NCBI GenBank assembly: GCA_910579735.1
Contig: CAJTUZ010000019.1
Coordinates: 10,930-74,929, forward strand
DNA: 64,000 nt
Reading direction: 5' to 3'
DNA from: an uncultured Lachnospiraceae bacterium
GTDB taxonomy: Bacteria; Bacillota; Clostridia; Lachnospirales; Lachnospiraceae
Position 1 is the stretch's first letter, and each line of letters opens with the position of its first letter. Shown piece by piece: positions 18,417-26,235 of this stretch. The notes under the pieces were generated by a model. The model was not told the DNA's origin and did not search any database. It was given only the letters and a program-made list of their open reading frames with translations. A program made the translations under genes and the position numbers.

Positions 18417-18638
18417 TTAATGTTCCTCCTTAAAGTCAAATAAATCTTCAATCGCAACTTCAAATACTTTTGCAATACTGTATGCGAGCAGCATAGAGGG
18501 ATTATAACGATTTCGTTCAAGCTGTATAATCGTTTGTCGTGATACACCCACAAGGTCGGCAAGTTCTTGCTGGCTCATTCGTTTTGTCGCTCTGTAAATG
18601 TGTATCTTGCTGTCAAAAGAATATTTCTTCTTCGCCAT
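18417..18638 (-). CDS. XRE-family HTH regulator, YgzD-like
   Basis: The ATG at 18638 is preceded by GGAGG at ten bases and gives 73 residues. A longer in-frame start lacks a ribosome site. The helix-turn-helix is MSQQELADLVGVSRQTIIQLERN (about 19-41), followed by the conserved PSMLLAYSIAKVFEVAIEDLF. It is the minimal single-domain form that usually represses its own operon with a neighbouring membrane protein. Confidence 0.88.
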   Translation of the reverse strand: MAKKKYSFDSKIHIYRATKRMSQQELADLVGVSRQTIIQLERNRYNPSMLLAYSIAKVFEVAIEDLFDFKEEH

Positions 18639-18853
18639 TCCATCGCTCCCTCCGCCCAAAATTATCGGTATATTATAACATATTTCTTTCATTTTGTCTA
18701 AGAAAGTTTATTGGATATGGGGAAGTTATCCCTTTTAGATAAGGGGAGGATTTTTCATAATCACATTTATTTCAAAGGTTTGACAGTTGAAGCATCATCA
18801 TCTGCAAGGATAAGAAAGATGCGGTGGTAGAAATGACTTTGCCAAAAGGCAAT

Positions 18854-19288
18854 TTATAATGTCTTAGTAAAACAGATAATCCTATTTGCTTCTGTAAAAT
18901 TCATAACTCTATGAAAATGAAAACTATCCATATTATCTATTTCACAATCGCTGGCAAACTCATGGCAGCCCCTTTCTTTCGCCCATGTTTCACATTCGGC
19001 TAACAATTCTTTGGCATACCCTTTGTTACGACAGCCTTCCTTCACAAAAATTCCCTCTAAATATCCAACAGGACTTGTTCTTGTACCTTCTACATAATCA
19101 TATCTTAATTGACATTGTGCAAAACCGACAGGCACATCATTTTCAAACTTCAAAAAAAATTGTGATTTTCCATTCATCATAATTTCTGAAAATTCTTCAA
19201 TTAGCGCACTGACAGAATGATTCTGCCACATCAATACTGCTAATTTCGCCAATATTTCTAAATCACTGTTTTCTGCCTTTTTTATCAT
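18854..19288 (-). CDS. GNAT acetyltransferase, AAC(6')-like
   Basis: This 144-residue single-domain GNAT enzyme has an acetyl-CoA motif VKEGCRNKGYAKELL (about residues 84-98). The motif YLEGIFV precedes it, and EFASD is followed by a His-containing segment FHFHRVMNFTEANRIICF. These resemble the aminoglycoside 6'-N-acetyltransferases of the Ib/Ih/Iz branch, which transfer acetyl to the 6'-amine of kanamycin-type drugs. The gene is notably AT-rich and lies in an accessory patch, consistent with acquisition. Whether it acts on aminoglycosides or another amine cannot be decided here. Confidence 0.75.
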   Translation of the reverse strand: MIKKAENSDLEILAKLAVLMWQNHSVSALIEEFSEIMMNGKSQFFLKFENDVPVGFAQCQLRYDYVEGTRTSPVGYLEGIFVKEGCRNKGYAKELLAECETWAKERGCHEFASDCEIDNMDSFHFHRVMNFTEANRIICFTKTL

Positions 19289-19491
19289 AATATGGACTCC
19301 CTTAGAAACCGGAATTCTGATAAGACTCTTTTTTTAGCATTTATTAACTGTTATATCCTTTTCTCTCATGTTACGAACTCTCATAAGGTCAAAAATATGG
19401 GAAAGAAAAACTTGTAACAAATTATAACACAATATCAATCAGGCAGGAAGAACGGATTGAAATGATTTTTGCAATCTGTTCTCAGCATACG

Positions 19492-19671
19492 CTATTCCAT
19501 ATATTCCTGATGGATTTCATTTGCTTTGGCCTGCACCTGCGCTGCCGACAAATGATACTTATTTCTTGTAGCATATTGCAATACAGGCTCTGTGCCCTTT
19601 ACCCCGTCAAACTTCTGTTCTGCAATCAGCGTCTGACCATAATCAAACAATACCATTTTGGGTGTTTTCAT
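19492..19671 (-). pseudogene. Truncated HAD-superfamily hydrolase
   Basis: GGAGGTAAATTAC precedes an ATG at 19671. The product starts with HAD motif I, MVLFDYGQTL, but stops after 59 residues, before motifs II-IV. Intact relatives are over 200 residues. The missing part is not found in other frames on the left, so the gene looks cut off, not simply frameshifted. It sits in the AT-rich patch beside the acetyltransferase gene. Confidence 0.65.
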
Positions 19672-19823
19672 GTAATTTACCTCCACATTCAAAATATCCC
19701 TTCTGTATCAGTAATTCCAATACAAGCGCCTCTCATTCCAACATTAACTGAGTGAAGTCATCCAGTATACAATGCCGGATAATCCCGCTTTCAGCAGCGG
19801 CAGCATTTATATGCATATGTTGT

Positions 19824-20837
19824 CTATCTCTGTTTTTGTTCGGATCTTTTTCGCAGTAATATATAAATGATGGTCCACAAAACCGCGTGAGTAAACAGTG
19901 CCATAAATGAAGAAAACAGCGCTTTCGTTTGTCCGTTTAAAAGATCCATGACCCCGTAAAAGGTTGCGCTTGAGGGCAGTAAGTAAGAAAGTCTGAAAAG
20001 GATACTGCCGTCCGGCACTGTCAAATAGAAGAAAATAGGGGGAGCCAGGAACAAAATCATGAGGACTTTGATGGAAGCAATCCCCGCCATCAATCCATCG
20101 GAAAAATAGCCGATGAACAATCCCATGAAAGCTGAAATATAAGCTGAGAGCAAAATAATAAACAAAAACGGCAATACTTGCTCTATTTCTATCCTTACGC
20201 AGACCAGTGCTGTTATGATAGCGGATAGAGTGCCGCCAATAAATCCCAGAAGTGTTTTCTGAATGATGTAGGATTCTGCAGTCAGGGGAAGCACCTGATT
20301 GATAAACTCGATCCCATCCTCTTTTTCGCTGATGATGTTCATGGCGTTAAACGTGCAGCCCATGAACATAGCAGCTGCCAGGGTCATTACAATCAGGAGA
20401 GAATGTAGCCAGTCGCTGTCTGACGCTGCCGCTATCATGGTTTTTGTGATGGATAACGTCTCTGCCTGATTTTCATATATCTGTGGAAGGGTGTCTGCGA
20501 TCACGTGGTTCATTTCCAATTCATCCCCGGAAATAAACGTTTGTATTGTGTTTCCTGTCTGCAGAACGCCGATCATTTGTGTGGCCGGGTCATTGACAGC
20601 TGCCTGCAGTTCATCAGGCGTTTCATATTGCGTGACGATTCCATTTGTCTGAAGCCAATCGACCGTATCGGCATCGATATGGTCTGCCCAAACGCCGAAT
20701 CTGTTTTCACTTATGGACTGAAGATTTACACCGGAAAGCAGATGAATCACGATTCCGACAACAACAGGGAGTAAAAAGGTCAAAATGCACATTTTGTCAC
20801 GGCGAACGCTTTTAAGCTGATATTTCAATCCTTCCAT
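19824..20837 (-). CDS. ABC-2 type exporter permease
   Basis: This 337-residue protein has one N-terminal helix (about 15-35), a large extracytoplasmic domain (40-150), then five hydrophobic helices. It is the classic ABC-2 permease fold with the NIISEKEDGIEFINQVLP coupling-helix segment. It starts three bases after the stop of the other permease gene and ends the operon. Together the two permeases probably form a heterodimer with the ATPase at 21833-22681. The substrate is unknown; drug or peptide export is typical of this family. Confidence 0.85.
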   Translation of the reverse strand: MEGLKYQLKSVRRDKMCILTFLLPVVVGIVIHLLSGVNLQSISENRFGVWADHIDADTVDWLQTNGIVTQYETPDELQAAVNDPATQMIGVLQTGNTIQTFISGDELEMNHVIADTLPQIYENQAETLSITKTMIAAASDSDWLHSLLIVMTLAAAMFMGCTFNAMNIISEKEDGIEFINQVLPLTAESYIIQKTLLGFIGGTLSAIITALVCVRIEIEQVLPFLFIILLSAYISAFMGLFIGYFSDGLMAGIASIKVLMILFLAPPIFFYLTVPDGSILFRLSYLLPSSATFYGVMDLLNGQTKALFSSFMALFTHAVLWTIIYILLRKRSEQKQR

Positions 20838-20840
20838 ATG

Positions 20841-21833
20841 CTATCCCTCCTTTGCCATTTCATGATTTAAGGTTTGCCACGAAAGCAGGAACAAGAGAAT
20901 CATCGTTCCAAAACAAGTCAGATAAAACGAAACTTTTGTTATCGGAGCAGAGAAGTAGGCCCCTTTCATTGCCTCAAATAAATGATACATCGGATGATAA
21001 ACGATCCAGTCCCCTTTCATGCCGGTTTGTCCTGCCAGAAATACAGGCGTCGTTACAAAAACCGCAAGTATAAGATAAAACAGGGAAAACTGTTTAAAAT
21101 CCGGCAGCCTGACTGCACAGAGAAAACCGATCAGTGCCATGATGAGTGATAAAATGCCTGCCTGCAAAAGGACATCTGCCAGTACCCGGACAGCCTCTGC
21201 TGCACCCAAATTGATGACTGTCAACAGGAGTGTAAACACCAAATCGGAAAGCAGCAGCAACAGCAGTTTGGATAAGATGAAGACGGGCCGGCAGACAGGG
21301 AGTATCCCATGTACCCGTATTACACCCATTTGTTTTTCCTTAAAGAGCATAGAAGCCAGTCCTAAAAATCCAACTGCCGTCAATTCAAAGAACAGAAATT
21401 CCGCAGTGATTTCCCGACGGTTTTTCATTTCCTTATTATCGGAGCCGATTCTTTCTGCGCGCCCATCTATATTTCCATGCAGTACAGCTTCGCCCCAGGC
21501 CATGCGGTAGTGATCGGTGGTTTCCATGCCGCAGGAGAGCATATATAGCTCCGGCACAGCATGGGAAAAATCAATGCCGACGGAGTACTGGTCGGCACAA
21601 GCTGCCTCTAAAGCCTCCCGACTGTCCAGTCTTGTAACGTATTCCCGGGCCGCCGGCAGTTTATCCTGCGGATCATAAACAAAGACCGGATAGATTTGCT
21701 GATCTAAATTTGCATACACAAAATTGATATAGCAGGAATATAAAATTAGCGAGAGAAGAGCCAGCAGAAAAAATTTGCCGGACACCATCAGTCTAAAGTC
21801 TTTTTTCAGTAAGTGTAAGAATCCTCTCCACAT
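20841..21833 (-). CDS. ABC-2 type exporter permease
   Basis: This 330-residue paralogue-like partner has the same topology: an N-terminal helix (18-40), an extracytoplasmic domain and five C-terminal helices, with the coupling segment MLFKEKQMGVIRVHGI. Its start overlaps the stop of the ATPase gene by one base, so translation is coupled. It resembles permeases annotated as fluoroquinolone exporters, but no substrate can be assigned. Confidence 0.85.
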   Translation of the reverse strand: MWRGFLHLLKKDFRLMVSGKFFLLALLSLILYSCYINFVYANLDQQIYPVFVYDPQDKLPAAREYVTRLDSREALEAACADQYSVGIDFSHAVPELYMLSCGMETTDHYRMAWGEAVLHGNIDGRAERIGSDNKEMKNRREITAEFLFFELTAVGFLGLASMLFKEKQMGVIRVHGILPVCRPVFILSKLLLLLLSDLVFTLLLTVINLGAAEAVRVLADVLLQAGILSLIMALIGFLCAVRLPDFKQFSLFYLILAVFVTTPVFLAGQTGMKGDWIVYHPMYHLFEAMKGAYFSAPITKVSFYLTCFGTMILLFLLSWQTLNHEMAKEG

Positions 21834-22681
21834 TAAGTCAGCCCCCTTCCCGTATATTGAATGAACATATCTTCCAATGTCGGCTCCTGCGAATGAACGC
21901 TGATAAGTTCATCGTACGCAAAAGGAATCCCTGCTTTCAGCTCCGGGACCTCAATCGTCTGTTCTTCCCGTTTGCCCTGATACAGATAATCAATGACAAT
22001 GCTGCGATTCCCGTTTTTTTCTTTTAGATTTTTCGGCGTATCGAGAGCTGCGATGTTTCCGTTCGAGATAAACGCCACTCTGTCGCAAAGCAGGTCAGCG
22101 TCCAGCATATTGTGGGTCGTTAGAAGTACCGTTGTTCCCTTTTTCCGCTCTTTTTCTATGATTTTGCGGAAAAGAACGGCTCCGGCGGGGTCAAGGCCGC
22201 TTGTCGGTTCATCCAGAAACAGGAGTCTGGGATTGTTAATCAATGCTCTCGCCATGCTGACGCGCTGGCGCATCCCCTTTGAGTAGGACGATACCGGCTT
22301 TTTCAAAAAATCTCTCTTAAACTCCAATTCATTTAACAGTTCTTCAGCGTCCCGCCGCTGTTCCTCCGGATAGAACGAAGCGAAGTAATACAGATTGTCG
22401 AGGGCGCTCAAATTGGTGTACAGATAGGGAAATTCAAACAAAACGCCAATCTTTTGAAAAAACGCCTGCGTATGTGCGTTTCTCATATCATCGCCAAATA
22501 AAGATACCGTTCCGCCATAACCTCTCAATATGCCGGTCAATATCTTTTGTGTCGTGGACTTGCCGGAACCATTCGGCCCTAAAAAGCCGAAGATTTCCCC
22601 GGCTTTTACGGAAAAGGTCAGGCCATGTAACGCCTGCTTGTCTTTCCCATAAGAAAAAGTCAGGTTCCTTACTTCGATCAT
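21833..22681 (-). CDS. ABC exporter ATP-binding protein
   Basis: This 282-residue ATPase has Walker A GPNGSGKSTT (about 35-44), the signature YSKGMRQRVSMARAL, Walker B LLFLDEPTSGLD and the switch His in LLTTHNM. It drives the two permeases coded immediately downstream. Its ATG overlaps by four bases the stop codon of a 50-residue membrane peptide gene that opens the operon. Confidence 0.95.
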   Translation of the reverse strand: MIEVRNLTFSYGKDKQALHGLTFSVKAGEIFGFLGPNGSGKSTTQKILTGILRGYGGTVSLFGDDMRNAHTQAFFQKIGVLFEFPYLYTNLSALDNLYYFASFYPEEQRRDAEELLNELEFKRDFLKKPVSSYSKGMRQRVSMARALINNPRLLFLDEPTSGLDPAGAVLFRKIIEKERKKGTTVLLTTHNMLDADLLCDRVAFISNGNIAALDTPKNLKEKNGNRSIVIDYLYQGKREEQTIEVPELKAGIPFAYDELISVHSQEPTLEDMFIQYTGRGLT

Positions 22682-22830
22682 TGCTCATCCCCCCATTTCT
22701 CATTCCGGTCTTTTTTCGTTTCCTGCCTGCGTCTGTTCCACCATTTCAAAAATTTAATCTTAAACGGAATGGAGACTGCCAGCAATACCAGAAGAACAAT
22801 CCACCAATGCCATTCCAAACCTAACAACAT
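22678..22830 (-). CDS. 50-residue single-helix membrane peptide
   Basis: AAGGAGGTAACGATT precedes an ATG at 22830, a near-ideal ribosome site. The peptide has a Trp-rich membrane helix (about residues 5-23, WHWWIVLLVLLAVSI), then a highly basic amphipathic tail (KIKFLKWWNRRRQETKK). Its stop overlaps the ATPase start by four bases (ATGA), so it is translationally coupled to the exporter. Conservation is unknown, but the start signal and coupling make it a real gene rather than leader noise. It might be a transporter subunit or a membrane sensor peptide. Confidence 0.75.
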   Translation of the reverse strand: MLLGLEWHWWIVLLVLLAVSIPFKIKFLKWWNRRRQETKKDRNEKWGDEQ

Positions 22831-22891
22831 AATCGTTACCTCCTTGTTTTAAAGGACTTGCCCTTTTGTTGGGATAAACTTATAAAAATGT

Positions 22892-22935
22892 ATTGAAATT
22901 GGTGTGAGATTGCTGTGAAATCAGCGTGAAATCGC
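22892..22935 (-). promoter_or_regulatory. Four 11-bp direct repeats, probable response-regulator site
   Basis: Four consecutive 11-base units share a TGAAAT-like core: ATTGAAATTGG, TGTGAGATTGC, TGTGAAATCAG and CGTGAAATCGC. OmpR/PhoB-family regulators bind head-to-tail repeats at exactly this 11-base pitch. The site lies 60 bases before the exporter operon start at 22830, and the adjacent upstream genes encode an OmpR-type regulator and its kinase. Confidence 0.65.
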
Positions 22936-22951
22936 TTTTTGACACAAAAAA

Positions 22952-22989
22952 GAAAAGCTCCTATTTCTTTTCAGAAATCAAAGCCTTTC
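22952..22989 (-). terminator. Terminator of the two-component operon
   Basis: On the leftward strand an imperfect stem (GAAAGGCT with AGCTTTTC, plus inner ATTTC and GAAAT) is followed by a run of T. It lies 17 bases past the kinase stop codon. Confidence 0.55.
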
Positions 22990-23005
22990 CGCAAGGACCG
23001 GATTT

Positions 23006-24082
23006 TCATTTTATAGAGGGAATGGAAAAGTAAAAAACGACGCCTTCAGGCTGATTTGCCGCACCATAAGGCAGGTTGTGCATGGACAAAATCTGCGCGG
23101 CAATCGCAAGGCCCAGTCCGGAACCGCTGTACCTGGAATTTCTGTCACGATAAAATTTTGTCCAGATTTTTGACATGTTTTCCTGCGGGATAAGCGGCCC
23201 TTCATTAAAAATTGAGAAATCCAGTCTGCCGTCATTCTCTTTCAGTGATAGTTTCAAAATGCCGCCCGGCCGGACATTCCGCTTTGCATTGACAATCAGA
23301 TTATCCAGCACCTGTTCCATCCTGTTTTTATCTGCGTTTACATATACAGGATGTTCCGGCAGTTCATATTGCAATTCAAAATCGGCATCGGGGGTGTCGA
23401 TCAGCAGCCGTCCGGCTACGATTTCCAAAAAGTCCGTAAAGTCGAAACGCTCCGGGTGAAGCAGGGCGGCCCCGTTTTCCAGTGCGGACAAATCGAGCAG
23501 TGTGGTAATCAGGCTGCTCATACGTTCCGTTTCCGTTATAATGACCTCCGAATACCGTTGGCGTTTTTCCTCGTCTGTTTCGTCCTGCAGTCCTTCGGCA
23601 TAGGCCCGTATTACACCCAGGGGGGTTTTCATTTCGTGGGAGAGATTGTCCACCAATTCTCTGCGTTCGGCCAGCAGCCGTTTTTTCTGCTCCACATCCT
23701 GTTCTAATTTCAGGTTGGCTTCTTCCAGCGAAGCAAATGTCTGCTGCAGATTGTCAGCCATCTTATTCAGATTTCCCGCAAGCTCCCCTAATTCATCATC
23801 CGCATGAATTCTGCATGGAGACGAGAAATCGAGCTGCGCCATTTGACGGGCGGCCCGGCTTAACTCGGAAACAGGATTTGAAATAAACCGCCCCATCAAA
23901 TAGTTCAGGGCCAAAACCAATGCGATGACAAAGCATAGCCAGATCCAGAAAGAAAAATCCGGATCTATCGGCAGGCGGGTGGACACGATATAAGAGACAA
24001 TTAAAATGATCCCGGCCATTTTGGAGCTCATAATGATTTTTTGGCGGACGGTTCGTAAACGAAAGTTATCCTTTATATTCAT
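23006..24082 (-). CDS. Sensor histidine kinase with HAMP domain
   Basis: This 358-residue kinase has two membrane helices (about 21-35 and 45-63) with only about ten residues outside. It then has a HAMP domain (64-116), an H box DNLSHEMKTPLG with His149, an N box NLIVNAKRNV and a G box GSGLGLAIAAQIL. Its start overlaps the regulator stop by four bases. A short external loop suggests sensing within the membrane or through the neighbouring exporter or its peptide. Confidence 0.93.
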   Translation of the reverse strand: MNIKDNFRLRTVRQKIIMSSKMAGIILIVSYIVSTRLPIDPDFSFWIWLCFVIALVLALNYLMGRFISNPVSELSRAARQMAQLDFSSPCRIHADDELGELAGNLNKMADNLQQTFASLEEANLKLEQDVEQKKRLLAERRELVDNLSHEMKTPLGVIRAYAEGLQDETDEEKRQRYSEVIITETERMSSLITTLLDLSALENGAALLHPERFDFTDFLEIVAGRLLIDTPDADFELQYELPEHPVYVNADKNRMEQVLDNLIVNAKRNVRPGGILKLSLKENDGRLDFSIFNEGPLIPQENMSKIWTKFYRDRNSRYSGSGLGLAIAAQILSMHNLPYGAANQPEGVVFYFSIPSIK

Positions 24083-24747
24083 ACTGTCACCTCAAATTTA
24101 TAGCCGGAACGAATGAGCGTAACAATGTGCCGGCCTTCCTCACCTAATTTTCGACGCAGGGTTTTGATATGCGTGTCAACCGTTCTGCTCGTTCCTTCAA
24201 AGTCGTACCCCCATATGCGATTTAGTAACTGGTCGCGGCTGAAAATCTGTCCGGGATTTACCATAAAGAAGTGAAGCAGCTCATACTCCTTATGGGTCAG
24301 TACGATTTCCTGTCCATCTGCCAAAACCTTATGGGAGGCCGGGACAAGAGAGATTTTTCCGGCATTTATGGCATCTGCCGGAGGTGCGGAAGAACGCCGC
24401 AATAAAGCGTTTACCTTTGCCAAAAGCACCTTTGGACTGAATGGTTTTGTCATATAGTCATCAGCGCCCAAATGATAGCCTTTCAGTTTGTCGTCCTCGC
24501 TTTCTTTGGCGGTCAGCATGATAATGGGAAGATTGCTCATTTCCCGCGCCATTTTGCAGACGGAGAAACCATCCAGGTTTGGTATCATAATATCCAGGAT
24601 CATCAGATCCATTGGATGATTTTTTAACGTCATCAGGGCGTCTATTCCATCGTCAGCCGTAAAGCAGGTATGGCCGCCGCGTTTCATATATTGGACAATG
24701 ATTTCCTGCATATTCTTTTCATCTTCAACGATTAAAAGATCAGCCAT
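24079..24747 (-). CDS. OmpR-family response regulator
   Basis: The ATG at 24747 follows AGGAAGGAG, and the protein has 222 residues; an upstream in-frame start is rejected. The receiver domain has phospho-acceptor Asp52 in LMILDIMIP and Lys in MTKPF. The C-terminal winged helix carries YELLHFFMVNPGQIFSRDQLL and the RTVDTHIKTLRRKL recognition region. It is co-transcribed with the kinase. The likely target is the exporter operon downstream, whose upstream region holds four 11-base repeats. Confidence 0.95.
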   Translation of the reverse strand: MADLLIVEDEKNMQEIIVQYMKRGGHTCFTADDGIDALMTLKNHPMDLMILDIMIPNLDGFSVCKMAREMSNLPIIMLTAKESEDDKLKGYHLGADDYMTKPFSPKVLLAKVNALLRRSSAPPADAINAGKISLVPASHKVLADGQEIVLTHKEYELLHFFMVNPGQIFSRDQLLNRIWGYDFEGTSRTVDTHIKTLRRKLGEEGRHIVTLIRSGYKFEVTV

Positions 24748-25003
24748 AAATATGCGCTCCTTCCTTTTGCTTATTATTGACACCACAATTATAAATCCAA
24801 ACGGGCCCAAAGGCAATTTTAATCAATTGAAATGATAGAGGGCTGTAAGTATCTGATTTGGCGTTATGTCCGACAGCAGAAGCGTGTCGTTGGTGCGCGG
24901 CCAAAATCAACAGGTTGATTCCTCTTTTATTTATTGCTATAATTTTATGGTTAACAGGATAAGAAGGAAACCGAGAAGATTAATCGGAGAAATCGGGGGT
25001 TAC

Positions 25004-25993
25004 ATGGCAACAATAAAAGAAATTGCGCAAAAAGTGGGCGTTACAAGCGCGGTTGTCTCAAGAGTTTTGAATTATGACAAGACAATATCGGTAAGTGAAG
25101 AAACGCGAAATGCAATCTTTCAGGTGGCAAAAGAATTAAACTACCAGAAGAAAAAGATATATCCGCCCATTAATAATGTGGTGATCTTAAATTGGGCGGA
25201 TGAAGAAGAAGAGCTGGAAAATGAATTTTACAGAGAGCTTTCCAAAGAAATGGAACGACAGGCGCTAGAACGGAACATGCAGATCGTGCAGATCAAAAAA
25301 ACGCAGGGAATAGAAGCAGTTCCGGAACAGACACAGGTTTTTATCGGTATCGGAAGATTTTTGATGAAAGAAGTACAGGCTCTGAAAAAAATTACGCTGC
25401 AGGGGATTTTTATCGACTCTTCGCCGGATGAAAATACATATGATTCGGTAAGGCCGAATCTGGATCTTGTCGTCAGTCAGATCGTTACTTATTTTGTACA
25501 AAAAGGCCATAGAGCGATCGGTTTTATCGGCGTGCATGATATGGATATCAACACGCAGGAACCGCTTATGGATATACGGGAATGGACGTTTCGCAATACG
25601 ATGGCATATCATCATATTCTGGATGAGAAAAATATTTTTATCGTGGATCATCTGACAGTAAAAGAAGGTTACCGTATCGGTCAGATCTGTGCGGAACGCG
25701 AAGACGAAGAACTGCCTACGGCATTTTGTATCGGCAGCGACACACTGGCCGTCGGGTTTCTGCAGGCCATGAATGAGAACGGGATCGTTATGCCGGAGCG
25801 GGTCGCGGTGTTCAGCATCAATGATACGAGTATCGCAGAATATATTTCACCGCCCCTGTCCACCTATCATATCGATATACCGATCATGTGTGAAACGGCC
25901 TTGGATCTTTTGCATGAGCGTATGATTAAAAACAGAGATATTACGAAGACGGTTTATATTAACGGAAAACCGATCATGAGGAAGAGCTGCTAG
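25004..25993 (+). CDS. LacI-family regulator of the galactan locus
   Basis: The ATG at 25004 gives 329 residues beginning MATIKEIAQKVGVTSAVV, the standard LacI start with its helix-turn-helix. The upstream in-frame extension is unlikely. The rest is a periplasmic-binding-like sugar sensor of the EbgR/GanR branch. It lies directly upstream of a sugar ABC importer and GH53 galactanase. A TAGTAAA...TTTACTA palindrome sits in the following spacer, which is the likely operator. It would repress the cluster until a galacto-oligosaccharide binds. Confidence 0.88.
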   Translation: MATIKEIAQKVGVTSAVVSRVLNYDKTISVSEETRNAIFQVAKELNYQKKKIYPPINNVVILNWADEEEELENEFYRELSKEMERQALERNMQIVQIKKTQGIEAVPEQTQVFIGIGRFLMKEVQALKKITLQGIFIDSSPDENTYDSVRPNLDLVVSQIVTYFVQKGHRAIGFIGVHDMDINTQEPLMDIREWTFRNTMAYHHILDEKNIFIVDHLTVKEGYRIGQICAEREDEELPTAFCIGSDTLAVGFLQAMNENGIVMPERVAVFSINDTSIAEYISPPLSTYHIDIPIMCETALDLLHERMIKNRDITKTVYINGKPIMRKSC

Positions 25994-26139
25994 CTGTCTG
26001 TGAATGTCTGCTGTTGAGCAAATTTTCAAGCTCTTAATGCATTTTATAATATTATCCGTATCAGTGCAAACACTGTTCATTAATGATATGCAGGTGTTTG
26101 CACTTCTTTTTTGCCAATATAAATTTAGACAAAAATAAA

Positions 26140-26190
26140 TTGACAGAAACCGCAAAATATGATAAAGTTTATATAGTAAATAATTTACTA
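26140..26190 (+). promoter_or_regulatory. Promoter and palindromic operator of the galactan importer
   Basis: TTGACA lies at 26140-26145. A TAAAGT -10 candidate follows after 17 bases, and the palindrome TAGTAAA-TAA-TTTACTA at 26174-26190 is just downstream. A third TAGTAAA follows at 26197. The position just past the promoter fits repression by the LacI-type regulator coded at 25004-25993. Confidence 0.55.
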
Positions 26191-26235
26191 ATAAAATAGT
26201 AAATATATTTAGCAAAACTAACAGGAGGATGTGTT

